Part shown: positions 39,459 to 47,669 of the stretch, one piece after another
Numbering within the stretch: position 1 is the stretch's first letter
Layout: the number at the start of each line of letters is the position of its first letter
Assembly (NCBI RefSeq): GCF_003123685.1
Contig: NZ_QCYJ01000127.1
Location: 248,001-312,000 of the forward strand
Length of the DNA stretch: 64,000 nucleotides
DNA from: Nocardia aurea
GTDB lineage: Bacteria; Actinomycetota; Actinomycetes; Mycobacteriales; Mycobacteriaceae
Direction of reading: 5' to 3'
The notes under the pieces: model-generated
What the model was told of the DNA's origin: nothing
Databases searched by the model: none
The model's input: only the letters and a program-made list of their open reading frames with translations
Translations under genes and position numbers: made by a program

Positions 39459-40706
39459 CTAGGGCTGCGGCAGCGACGCCGATTCGGGGAAGACGACCGG
39501 CAGCGACGTCAACGCCCGATGGAACGGCCCCGGCCGCCAGCGCAATTCGTCCGGCGACACCGCCAGGCGCATCTCCGGCAGCGCGTCGAGTAATTGGTCG
39601 ACGGCCTCCTGCGCGATCAGATAGGCGATCGAACTGGCCGGGCAGGCGTGCGGACCCGCGCCCCACGCGAGGTGGGATCGATTGCCCCCGTAGCGATCCG
39701 CCGCGATCGCCGGATCGTCGTTGCACGCGGCGATGCTGATCACGACGGGTTGGTGCGCGGGCAACCAGACGTCGTCGATCAGAATCGGCTGACGCGGGTA
39801 GCTGAGGCAGAAATTCGCCATCGGCGGATCGTTGAACAACACCTCGTCGATGGCTTCGCGGGTGGACAGGCTGCCGCCGAGCACATTCTCGCCGAACCGC
39901 TCGTCGGTCAGGATGAACAGCAGCGCGTTCACGATCAGGTTCTGCTGCGGCTCGATCCCCGCCCCGTACAGGGTGCTGAGCTGGTTGACGATATCCATAT
40001 CCCCGAGCCCGGCCGGATGCGCGATCATGCGGGAGGTGATATCCGCACCCGGTTCGGCCCGTTTGAGCTGCGCCAATTCCAGCAGTGCCGCGATGAGTTC
40101 CTCGTTACCCCGTCCCGCGTCGATGCCCTCGAAAATCGCGGCCATCCCGTTGGCCGCCCTTTCGGCGATGGCGGTCGGCGAGCCGAGCAGGGTGTTCAGC
40201 ACCGCGAAGGCGAGCGGAAACGCGTACTGGCGCACCAGATCGGCCGAACCTTCGACGCAGAACGAATTGATCAGCGGTACCGCGATTTTCGCGACGATTC
40301 CCTGAAGCCCGTACTGGTCGACCATCTCCAGGCCCGCGATATTGATCTGCCGGAATCTGGCATGTTCCTCTCCGGCACTGCGCAGCGCGTTCGGGCGCCA
40401 TTTCATCATCGGCAGCACCGGGCAATCGGCGGGAACATCCTTCTCCCACGCGCGCGGATCGGCCGGGAAATGGCTCGGATCGTTGAAGATCCGCAGCGCC
40501 GTGTAATACCCGACGACCAGCGTCGCCGGAATACCGGGAGACAATTCCACCGGCACCAAAGATCCATAGCGCGTACGCATTTCGAGATAGGCTCGATAGG
40601 GGTCGGCCGCGAACTCCGCCGTGTACAACGGCACGCGGGGACCGTCGGTGTCGACGGGCGAGCTCTGGGCCGGGCGGCCGCGCGCGGCGGTCGGAGGCGT
40701 TGTCAT
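39459..40706 (-). CDS. Cytochrome P450, CYP157-like, lacking the ExxR motif
   Basis: A 415-residue P450. The heme-binding segment HLAWGAGPHACPASS is intact (Cys355) and the C-helix HxxxR is at 115-119. Two normally conserved elements are altered. The I-helix reads GAGIEPQQN at 248-256 without the usual Thr, and the K-helix ExxR reads EVLF at 288-291, so the Arg is replaced by Phe. Loss of ExxR is known for the Streptomyces CYP157 family, and the following DPPMANF also looks CYP157-like. CYP157 genes usually sit in conservons, but no conservon genes are here. ATG 40706 has GGGAG upstream. Confidence 0.9.
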   Translation of the reverse strand: MTTPPTAARGRPAQSSPVDTDGPRVPLYTAEFAADPYRAYLEMRTRYGSLVPVELSPGIPATLVVGYYTALRIFNDPSHFPADPRAWEKDVPADCPVLPMMKWRPNALRSAGEEHARFRQINIAGLEMVDQYGLQGIVAKIAVPLINSFCVEGSADLVRQYAFPLAFAVLNTLLGSPTAIAERAANGMAAIFEGIDAGRGNEELIAALLELAQLKRAEPGADITSRMIAHPAGLGDMDIVNQLSTLYGAGIEPQQNLIVNALLFILTDERFGENVLGGSLSTREAIDEVLFNDPPMANFCLSYPRQPILIDDVWLPAHQPVVISIAACNDDPAIAADRYGGNRSHLAWGAGPHACPASSIAYLIAQEAVDQLLDALPEMRLAVSPDELRWRPGPFHRALTSLPVVFPESASLPQP

Positions 40707-41086
40707 CCGCGGGAACTCCCAATGATCGAGCGGCAGGCACCGTGAGCGTAAGCAGGAGATCGGCTCCGCGCATCGGAATCGGTTGCGGCGATTCTTCCGG
40801 ACGGAGGTTATCGCGGGATTACCGATGGCGATGCCGTTCACGAATCGACGGAGGTATCGACCCGACATTTCAGACATTCGACACCGAGCTGTTCCGCGAT
40901 TTCCTCGACCGGATATCGACCACTCGTATTCGTAATCCGGCCGATGTCGTCATCCGATGACCGCGTGATCCGGCCGAAGGTGACCACCCGGCGGCAACCC
41001 CACGAAAACCACGATCCCCACGCCACAAGGGGCGTACATTCGACAATCACTGCTCGGGGCGCCCCCCACCGGAAGGGTTCGCCGTG
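40707..41086. other. Divergent region between P450 and lipoprotein genes
   Basis: About 380 bp. No gene is seen. ATCCGGCCGA occurs twice in direct orientation (40935-40944 and 40968-40977), 33 bp or about three helical turns apart, which may be a regulator site. GGAAGGG at 41071-41077 is the ribosome-binding site of the lipoprotein gene. Confidence 0.45.
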
Positions 41087-42271
41087 ATGAGCATGCGCAA
41101 CACCCGTCTCCTACTGTGCGCGACACTCGCGATCGTCCTGACGACGTCGACCCTCGCGTGCGAATCGACCGGCGGGACCACCGCGGGCCGAACCACCACC
41201 TCCCCCATATCGCCAGCCTCGGCGCCGGACAGTCCGCAAGCCACGGGCATCACCGATATCGTCCGCGCCGAGATGACCCGACTCGACCTCAGCGCCGCCG
41301 TCTACGGCGTATGGCGCGGTGACGAGCAGATCGCCCTCGGCGCACTCGGCGGTTCACCCCTGGGCGTCCCCGCGACCACCGCCATGCAACTGCGAGTGGG
41401 TCAGCCAATGGAACCGATGGTGTCGACCGTCCTGTGGCAACTCGACCGAACCGGCGAAGTCCCCCTCGACCGCCCCATCTCCGCCTGGGTCCCCGACTTC
41501 CCGCGTGCCGACGAGATCACCCCGCGCATGCTCGCCAACGCCACCTCCGGCATCGCCGACTACGTCACCGACCCCGCCTTCACGGAACGCTTCTACGCCA
41601 ACCCCATGCACGCCTGGACCGCACCGGAGATCCTCGCACTCGCCGTCGCCCGCCCGCCCCTCTTTCCGCCGGGCACCGACTGGGCCTACGCGCACAGCGA
41701 CCTCGTCCTCCTCGGCGTCGTCATGGAGAAGGCGACGAATCGCCCTCTCGGCGATCTGATCGACCAACACGTCCTGACCCCGCTGGACATGCACGACAGC
41801 ACAGTCGCGCTCACCCCCCGGATGGCCGAACCGATCCTGCACGGCTACACCAACGAGCGAAAAGTATTCGAGGACTCCACCTTCTGGAACCCCACCGCCT
41901 TCCTGCACAGCGGGAACATGAACTCCACCGTCACCGACATCGCGACATGGGTCCGCGCGCTCGGCACCGGGAAACTCCTCACCGAGGACCGATTCACCGC
42001 GATGATGGCGCCGTCCACGGCCGGCCTAGGCCCCATGACCACCGACCGATACTTCGCCTTCGGCGTCGTCCATCTCGACCGCTGGCTCTTCATGAACCCC
42101 GCCTTCGGCGGCTACCACGGCGTCGCCCTCTACGACCCCGTCACCGAGACGACCATCGTCGTCTACGCCACCCTCGGCCCCACCTCCGACGCGAACACCG
42201 ATAACGCGGTGCCGATCGGGGTGAAGATCGGCCAGTTGGTCGTGCCGGACCACCCTCCCCGCGTTCCCTGA
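41087..42271 (+). CDS. Beta-lactamase-fold lipoprotein with degenerate active site
   Basis: A 394-residue lipoprotein: signal peptide with lipobox STLAC (Cys25), a Thr/Ser/Pro-rich linker, then a penicillin-binding-like domain. By alignment to RxGSxxK, the active site reads RVGQPMEPM (residues 103-111), so both the nucleophilic Ser and the Lys are missing. The Y-x-N position reads YAHSD. GGYHG remains at the third motif. It therefore probably binds rather than hydrolyses its ligand. Similar degenerate Lpq-type lipoproteins are, as I recall, found in mycobacteria. GTG 41084 just upstream is an alternative start. Confidence 0.82.
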   Translation: MSMRNTRLLLCATLAIVLTTSTLACESTGGTTAGRTTTSPISPASAPDSPQATGITDIVRAEMTRLDLSAAVYGVWRGDEQIALGALGGSPLGVPATTAMQLRVGQPMEPMVSTVLWQLDRTGEVPLDRPISAWVPDFPRADEITPRMLANATSGIADYVTDPAFTERFYANPMHAWTAPEILALAVARPPLFPPGTDWAYAHSDLVLLGVVMEKATNRPLGDLIDQHVLTPLDMHDSTVALTPRMAEPILHGYTNERKVFEDSTFWNPTAFLHSGNMNSTVTDIATWVRALGTGKLLTEDRFTAMMAPSTAGLGPMTTDRYFAFGVVHLDRWLFMNPAFGGYHGVALYDPVTETTIVVYATLGPTSDANTDNAVPIGVKIGQLVVPDHPPRVP

Positions 42272-42446
42272 CACAGACCGCGAGGTCGCGCGTACCGAGT
42301 CGGCCACGCTCGGCGGCCGCACCGCGCACTGTTCGACCGACCGCCGGCCCGTCACCCGCTTTCAGCAGCGCGCCAGGCGGAACACCGCCCGTGTGTTACC
42401 CCACCGGGTTCCGACCGAATTGCCACAGGAGCGGCGACCGAACTGA

Positions 42447-42764
42447 CACGCCGATCCGCGTCACTCGGAGGCGGCGGTCGCCGATGCCGTCACGGACACC
42501 CGTGTCGTTGTCGTCCAAGGAGCGAGGCAGAGCGGCGAGAGCACCCTCGTGCGCCTCGTCGCGAGAGGACGCGAGACCAAGTGGCGCAAAGCCGCTTCCA
42601 CGGTGGGCCCCGACAACTTCCGCCACCTCCGTCACCTTGCCGAACGACTCGGCGACAAGTTCATTGTCGGCATCGTCCCGCACACCGGAGCGCAAACTCT
42701 TCTTTGCGGCCCCAAAATGCCGGCTGTCCCTGTCAGTGCCCGGTGGGAGGTCTCGAACGCGTGA
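42447..42764 (+). pseudogene. AAA_14/DUF4143-type ATPase remnant
   Basis: An open stretch with no plausible start encodes TDTRVVVVQGARQSGESTLV, matching the N-terminal P-loop of AAA_14/DUF4143 ATPases (usually GARQSGKST). It then jumps directly to a C-terminal-like segment FRHLRHLAERLGDKFIVGIV followed by HTGAQTL. The usual 250-300 residues between are missing, and the Walker A Lys is Glu. This is an internally deleted, inactive copy. It is flanked by intact unrelated genes. Confidence 0.7.
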
Positions 42765-42898
42765 AGGTGTTCGCGGGCAGCGGCTGAAGAGAGTCGAGGA
42801 TCCCGACGGGCGAAGCAGCGGGTCACCGATGACTTCCATCGGTGCGCGACGTCTATACCAACAGCACGCACTCTGCGAATACGGTCAGGGAGGACCCC

Positions 42899-43588
42899 AT
42901 GAGCACCGAAGCACTGCCGCCCGTCGTCGACGCCGATACCTGGCAGCGTGAACTCGACGCGCTGCGCATCAGGGAGAAGGCCGCGACCAGGGAATTCGAC
43001 GCGATCGCCGCCCAGCGACGTCGCCTGCCGATGGTCGAGATGCCCGATTACACGCTCGAGGGCGAGAAGGGACCGGTCCGGCTGGCGGATCTCTTCGACG
43101 GCAGATCGCAACTGATCGTCTACAACCACATGTGGTTCCCCGGCGAAACCTGGCAGTGCGGGGGCTGCACCGGTTTCACCTCGCAATTCACCCGTTTGGA
43201 ATTCCTCGACAACTACGACGCCCGCTTCGTCATCGTCACCCAGGGCCCGATCGACGAAGCCCTCGCCTACAAACGACGCGTCGGCAACAAAATGGACTGG
43301 TACTCCACCGCGAACAGCCCCTTCGGCACCGACGTCGGCGCACCCCCCGGCGAAGGATTCGCGGTCAATGTCTTCCTGCGCGACGGCGACACCGTCTACC
43401 GCACCTGGCACACCAACGGCCGTGGCACCGAACAACTCAGCCACTCCTTCGCCCTGATCGACCTCCTGCCCTACGGCAGGCAGGAAGAATGGCAGGACTC
43501 CCCCGAGGGCTGGCCCCAATCCCCCACCTACAGCCGATGGAGCGATTCCAAGGACATCGCCGCCGCCTACGGTGACCCGAATATGTGA
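42899..43588 (+). CDS. DUF899 thioredoxin-like protein
   Basis: A 229-residue DUF899 (AhpC/TSA-like) protein. LRIREKAATREFDAIAAQRRRLPMVEM is the family N-terminus. YTLEGEKGPVRLADLFDGRSQLIVYNHMWFP precedes WQCGGCTGFT, the CxxC-like motif at about residues 84-87. VNVFLRDGDTVYRTWHTNGRG completes the fold. Function is unknown, perhaps redox or peroxide-related. GGGAGG lies upstream of the ATG. A terminator follows. Confidence 0.87.
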   Translation: MSTEALPPVVDADTWQRELDALRIREKAATREFDAIAAQRRRLPMVEMPDYTLEGEKGPVRLADLFDGRSQLIVYNHMWFPGETWQCGGCTGFTSQFTRLEFLDNYDARFVIVTQGPIDEALAYKRRVGNKMDWYSTANSPFGTDVGAPPGEGFAVNVFLRDGDTVYRTWHTNGRGTEQLSHSFALIDLLPYGRQEEWQDSPEGWPQSPTYSRWSDSKDIAAAYGDPNM

Positions 43589-43601
43589 GTCGACCCGAGA
43601 A

Positions 43602-43636
43602 TACGAAGAGCCCGGCCATTCGGCCGGGCTCTTCGT
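43602..43636. terminator. Bidirectional terminator between DUF899 gene and tmRNA
   Basis: ACGAAGAGCCCGGCC (43602-43616) pairs perfectly with 43622-43636 (15 bp, 5-nt loop). It ends 3 bp from the tmRNA 3' end and 14 bp after the DUF899 stop codon. Confidence 0.85.
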
Positions 43637-43639
43637 GAG

Positions 43640-44008
43640 TGGAGCTGCCGGGAATCGAACCCGGGTCCTCCGCCGCGTCTTCAGGGCTTCTCCGTGTGCA
43701 GTTCGCTAGGTCTCTGCTCGGATCTCCGGGTCTCGCGAACAAGCTCGGATGACGATCCCAGTCACTGTTTGATGTCCCGTCCGGCCCCGCGACCGAGTCG
43801 AACGGTAATTCCCTCTAGCTGATGCCAGTACCCGGACCGAGGGACGAGCCCGGACTGACAGAGACGACCTGCTACTTAGGCAGCGAGGGCGTACTCGCGC
43901 TGATTGGAATCGGCGCTTAATTGGTTGCAGCGACGCTTACGGTGGTCTCTTGCCTGCACCGACACGCTTCCCCTGAATCAACGTACGCAGTCGAAACCGT
44001 TCAGCCCC
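43640..44008 (-). ncRNA. ssrA: Transfer-messenger RNA (tmRNA)
   Basis: A 369-nt one-piece tmRNA on the minus strand. The tRNA-like ends pair as GGGGCTG with CAGCTCC, including the alanine-identity G3:U70 pair and A73; the CCA tail is not encoded. The T-arm contains GTTCGATTC. The mRNA-like part encodes the tag ADSNQREYALAA followed by TAA (43914 down to 43876, first codon GCC). This resembles the mycobacterial tag. It rescues stalled ribosomes together with SmpB, whose gene lies 88 bp away upstream in the direction of transcription. Confidence 0.96.
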
Positions 44009-44096
44009 GTACGTGCCCGCACCCTGCGGGCTAGTCATGTTAACACCATCGACCGCCCCGCTCATTCCCATTATTCGCGGGTGCGGCCCGGCTCAC

Positions 44097-44570
44097 TCAC
44101 CGCATGCCTTTGATACGCCGTCCGACCTCGCGTGTGACCTCGCGCTCGGCGGTCCGCCGGGCGAGATCCTGACGCTTGTCGTAGTCCTGCTTACCCTTGG
44201 CCAGCGCGAGTTCGACCTTGACCTTGCCGTCGAGGAAGTACATCGATAGCGGCACCAGGGTCTGGTTGCCCTCGCGGGACTTGCCGACCAACCGCTCGAT
44301 CTCACGCTTGTGCAGCAGGAGTTTGCGGACCCGGCGCGGCGAGTGGTTGGTCCAGGTGCCGTGGCTGAACTCCGGGATGTGCAGCCCACGCAGCCACACC
44401 TCGCCGTGGTCCACCGTCGCGAAGGCGTCGACCAGTGACGCCTTGCCCTCGCGCAGGCTCTTCACCTCGGTGCCGACCAGCGCGATCCCGGCCTCGTAGG
44501 TATCCAGGATCGTGTAGTTGTGCCGCGCCCGGCGGTTGGTCGCGATGACCTTGCGCCCCGTCTCCTTCAT
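44097..44570 (-). CDS. smpB: SsrA-binding protein SmpB
   Basis: A 157-residue SmpB, the tmRNA partner in trans-translation. VIATNRRARHNYTILDTYEAGIALVGTEVKSLREGKASL is the conserved beta-barrel start, and GKQDYDKRQDLARRTAEREV the C-terminal helix that enters the decoding site. ATG 44570 is chosen because TATAGT ends 8 nt upstream without a Shine-Dalgarno, implying a near-leaderless mRNA; an in-frame TTG lies 9 bp further up. It is transcribed toward ssrA. In M. tuberculosis, as I recall, smpB directly follows ftsX; here ftsX is 8.3 kb away. Confidence 0.95.
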   Translation of the reverse strand: MKETGRKVIATNRRARHNYTILDTYEAGIALVGTEVKSLREGKASLVDAFATVDHGEVWLRGLHIPEFSHGTWTNHSPRRVRKLLLHKREIERLVGKSREGNQTLVPLSMYFLDGKVKVELALAKGKQDYDKRQDLARRTAEREVTREVGRRIKGMR

Positions 44571-44988
44571 AACGGACAACTATACAGAGCAGTATTTCGT
44601 CACTTCCCGGCGATTCCCACCTTCCATGGGCGGCAACGAATCCTGCCGTAATCGCTCACCAATTTGTTCGTGGCGATTCCGATAATCATCGACATTGGAC
44701 GTCCGATAAATGTCGAGCGCGAAGGATTCGAATAAGGCCGCAATTAATTCATTTGACAAACGAGGCTCATCGAGGCGGCGCACATGGCGGTCGTCCGTGC
44801 GGCCACCACGCCGGATCCACGCCCACGAACCGAGGCACCCCACCGACCCACACCGCGACGAGGAGAGCGATCGGTCGTTCTCCCACTCGTCAGCCACCGG
44901 AGCGTGGCGTTCGACATCGCGAGCACCGATGTGGCAACGGGAATCAAACGCCCGTTATTCGATCGAGGTCCGGGGAATCCCTGTTCAG
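44571..44988. other. AT-rich intergenic region with nested palindromes
   Basis: About 420 bp between smpB and a membrane protein gene. 44600-44780 is clearly less GC-rich than the rest of the window. TCGACATT (44689-44696) and AATGTCGA (44709-44716) are inverted arms; the palindrome GGACGTCC (44697-44704) lies between them. No gene is supported. It may be a promoter/operator region or residual foreign DNA. Confidence 0.45.
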
Positions 44989-45594
44989 GTGAAGGTCTAC
45001 GCCGATCGGGCCCCCGTCGCTCTCCGTCAATTCGTCACGGATCTGCTCGTGGCGGCGTGGGTGTATGCCTCGGTCCGGGCTGCGCTGTGGGTGCACGATC
45101 TGGTGCGCGAACTGGCCGTTCCCGGACAGAAGTTGGAGGACGCCGGGACCGGTCTGGCGGACAACCTCGCGAAGGTGAGCGACAAGGTGGACCGGGTTCC
45201 GGTGGTCGGCGACGATCTGACCTCGCCCTTCGAACGCGCCGCGTCGGCCGCGCGGACGATGGCCGACGCGGGCGCCGATCAGCAGGCACTCGTCGATGAC
45301 CTCGCCCTCGTGCTCGCGATCGGATTCCTGATCGTCCCGATCGCGCTGGTGCTGTTCGTCTGGCTGCCGCGGCGCGTGCGATGGATGCGACGAGCCGGGG
45401 CGGCGGCGCGGCTTCGCACCGATTCCGCGGGGCAGGACCTGCTCGCCCTGCGCGCGCTCACGAACCAGCCGCTGCGGAAGTTGAAACGGATCGACTCCGA
45501 CGATGTGGTCGATGCCTGGCGACGCGGAGACGACGACACCGTCAGACAGCTGGCGGCGCTGGAATTGCGCACTCTCGGTCTGCGCGGGAGTTGA
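44989..45594 (+). CDS. Membrane protein of unknown function
   Basis: A 201-residue protein starting at GTG 44989. One membrane segment lies near residues 20-40 (LLVAAWVYASVRAALWVHDLV), then a soluble helical stretch of about 60 residues (KLEDAGTGLADNLAKVSDKVDRVPVVGDDL), a second membrane segment (LVLAIGFLIVPIALVLFVWLP), and a basic C-terminal domain (RVRWMRRAGAAARLR...). The layout suggests an extracytoplasmic loop between two helices with both termini inside. I recognise no family. The start is uncertain, as no good Shine-Dalgarno is seen. Confidence 0.65.
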   Translation: MKVYADRAPVALRQFVTDLLVAAWVYASVRAALWVHDLVRELAVPGQKLEDAGTGLADNLAKVSDKVDRVPVVGDDLTSPFERAASAARTMADAGADQQALVDDLALVLAIGFLIVPIALVLFVWLPRRVRWMRRAGAAARLRTDSAGQDLLALRALTNQPLRKLKRIDSDDVVDAWRRGDDDTVRQLAALELRTLGLRGS

Positions 45595-45630
45595 CCTCGG
45601 GCCGACGCGGCCCGCGGTCCTCCCGGTCGC

Positions 45631-46755
45631 TCAGGCGACGACCGATCGCTGCGCCACCCCGATGTATTCGCTCAGCGGACGAATGAGCGCGTTGGATTCG
45701 CCCTGTTCGATGATGTGGGCGGTCCAGCCGGTGATACGGCTCATCACGAAAATCGGGGTGAAGATATCGATATCGAAGCCGAGCAGGTAGTAGGCGGGGC
45801 CGGTGGGGAAGTCCAGATTGGGTTTTATGCCGGTGGCCTCGGTCATGGTGCGTTCGAGGATCTCGTAGATCCGCACCCACTTCCGGCCGTCGGTCACCGC
45901 GGCGATGTCGAGCAACGCCTTCTTCATGGTCGGTACCCGGGAGTCGCCGTGCTTGTAGACGCGGTGACCGAAACCCATCACCTTGTCCTTCGCGGCGAGT
46001 TTGTCGCGCAGCCACCGCTCGGCCAGGGCGGGGTCGCCGATCTCGAGCATGTCGCGCATGACCGCCTCGTTCGCCCCACCGTGCAGGCGACCTTTCAGCG
46101 CGCCGATGGCGGCGGTGACCGCGCTGTAGATATCGGACTGGGTAGAGGTCACCACGCGGGCGGCGAAGGTGGAGGCGTTGAAACTGTGCTCGGCGTAGAG
46201 GATCAGCGACACCTCGAACGCCCGCACCAATTCCGGTGCGGGCACCGAACCGAAGCACATATTCAGAAAGTTCTGCGCGTAACCCAGATGCGAATGCGGC
46301 GCGATCGGATCCAGGTCGTGACGACGACGATGGTCCGCCGCGACGATCGTCGGCAGGACCGCCAGCATTCGAAGGGCTTTGGCCCGGTTGGCGTTCGGCG
46401 AGTTGTCGTCCTCGGCCGGATCCTCGGCGCCGAGGTAGCTGATCGCGGTGCGCACCACATCCATCGGATGACAGTTCTCGGGCATCTTCGCCACCAACGA
46501 CAGCAGCGACCGGTCCGCCCGGCGCGAGGCCCTCTCCTGCTGTTGGAACCGCTCCAGCTCCGAGTTCGAAGGCAACTCGCCGTGCCAGAGCAGGTAGGCG
46601 ACCTGTTCGAAACCGCAGTGCGCGGCCAGGTCCTGTACCGCGTAGCCGCGGTAGGTCAGCGAGTTGGTTTCGGGCACCACCTTGGAGATCGCGGTGGTGT
46701 CGACGACGACGCCCGCCAGACCTTTGTAGATGGTCGGGATCGCTGTCTCGGCCAT
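45631..46755 (-). CDS. prpC: 2-methylcitrate synthase
   Basis: A 374-residue citrate-synthase-family enzyme. GLAGVVVDTTAISKVVPETNSLTYRGYAVQDLA is the N-terminal signature; His residues in EHSFNAST and GGANEAV plus MGFGHRVYKHGDSR form the active site. It condenses propionyl-CoA with oxaloacetate to 2-methylcitrate. The assignment to the methylcitrate rather than the citrate enzyme rests on context: it is the third gene of prpD-prpB-prpC, overlapping prpB by 4 bp (ATGA). Confidence 0.94.
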   Translation of the reverse strand: MAETAIPTIYKGLAGVVVDTTAISKVVPETNSLTYRGYAVQDLAAHCGFEQVAYLLWHGELPSNSELERFQQQERASRRADRSLLSLVAKMPENCHPMDVVRTAISYLGAEDPAEDDNSPNANRAKALRMLAVLPTIVAADHRRRHDLDPIAPHSHLGYAQNFLNMCFGSVPAPELVRAFEVSLILYAEHSFNASTFAARVVTSTQSDIYSAVTAAIGALKGRLHGGANEAVMRDMLEIGDPALAERWLRDKLAAKDKVMGFGHRVYKHGDSRVPTMKKALLDIAAVTDGRKWVRIYEILERTMTEATGIKPNLDFPTGPAYYLLGFDIDIFTPIFVMSRITGWTAHIIEQGESNALIRPLSEYIGVAQRSVVA

Positions 46756-47669
46756 CACCGGTCTCCTTCCAGAGTGAAATCGAAGATCTCGGAGTCGAAT
46801 TCGTCGTAGCCCTCGTACCGGAGCAGTTCGTAGAGCCGGGACCGGTGCTGCATCTTGTCGAGCAGCCCGGATTGTGTTCCCTCGGCGAAGATTTCGCGCA
46901 GACCGACCTCGGCGGCGAACATCGCCAGCCGCAATGTGGTGACCGGGTAGATGACCGCGTTGTAGCCGATCCTCTCCAGCGTGAGGGCGGGGATCAGTTC
47001 GGATTTGCCGAACTCGGTCATATTGGCCAGCAGCGGAGCGGATATCGCCGCACGGAATTTCTCGAACTCGGCGACCGTGTGCAAGGCTTCGGTGAAGATC
47101 AGGTCCGCACCGGCCTCGGCATAGGCTTTCGCCCGTTCGATCGCGGCGTCGATACCCTCGATCCCGGCGGCGTCGGTGCGCGCGCAGATCACGAAATTCG
47201 GGTCACGCCGCGCGGTGACGGCCGCGCGCAGGCGGCGCACCATCTCCCCGGTCGGCACCACGGCCTTTCCGTCGAGATGCCCGCAGCGTTTCGGATCGAC
47301 CTGGTCCTCCAGGTGCAGCCCCGCGATTCCGGCATCCTCGACAATGGTGACGGTGCGGGCCGCGTTCATCGGCTCACCGAATCCGGTGTCGGCATCGATG
47401 AGCACCGGGAGATCGGTCACCCGCGCGATCTGCTGCCCGCGCCCCGACACCTCGGTCAAGGTCGTCAGCCCGATATCCGGCAACGCCAGATCCGCCGAGA
47501 CCACCGCGCCGGAGACGTAGACGCCTTCGAATCCGATCTCCTGGATCAGCTTCGCCACAAGGGGATTGAACGCGCCGGGGAGACGCTGGATCGTGCCCGA
47601 CGCGAGTCCGGCTCGGAAGGCGATGCGCTTGTCGGCCGCGGAAGTAGCGGCTGCCAGTAGACCTGTCAT
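46755..47669 (-). CDS. prpB: 2-methylisocitrate lyase
   Basis: A 304-residue isocitrate-lyase-superfamily enzyme. The catalytic motif KRCGH lies in LEDQVDPKRCGHLDGK, metal-binding Asp residues in LIDADTGFGEP, and the later EALHTVAEFEKF and NMTEFGKSELI match PrpB. It splits 2-methylisocitrate to succinate and pyruvate. Its ATG overlaps the prpD stop by one base and its stop overlaps the prpC ATG, so the three genes are translationally coupled. Confidence 0.95.
   Translation of the reverse strand: MTGLLAAATSAADKRIAFRAGLASGTIQRLPGAFNPLVAKLIQEIGFEGVYVSGAVVSADLALPDIGLTTLTEVSGRGQQIARVTDLPVLIDADTGFGEPMNAARTVTIVEDAGIAGLHLEDQVDPKRCGHLDGKAVVPTGEMVRRLRAAVTARRDPNFVICARTDAAGIEGIDAAIERAKAYAEAGADLIFTEALHTVAEFEKFRAAISAPLLANMTEFGKSELIPALTLERIGYNAVIYPVTTLRLAMFAAEVGLREIFAEGTQSGLLDKMQHRSRLYELLRYEGYDEFDSEIFDFTLEGDR

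Noticed and set aside
41434..42204. Arg/His-rich plus-strand frame inside the lipoprotein gene
   Set aside because: Low-complexity Arg-Pro composition typical of shifted frames of GC-rich genes; no start signal.
39459..42271. Conservon (cvn) cluster around the CYP157-like P450
   Set aside because: No sensor kinase, roadblock, DUF742 or small GTPase gene is found on either side.
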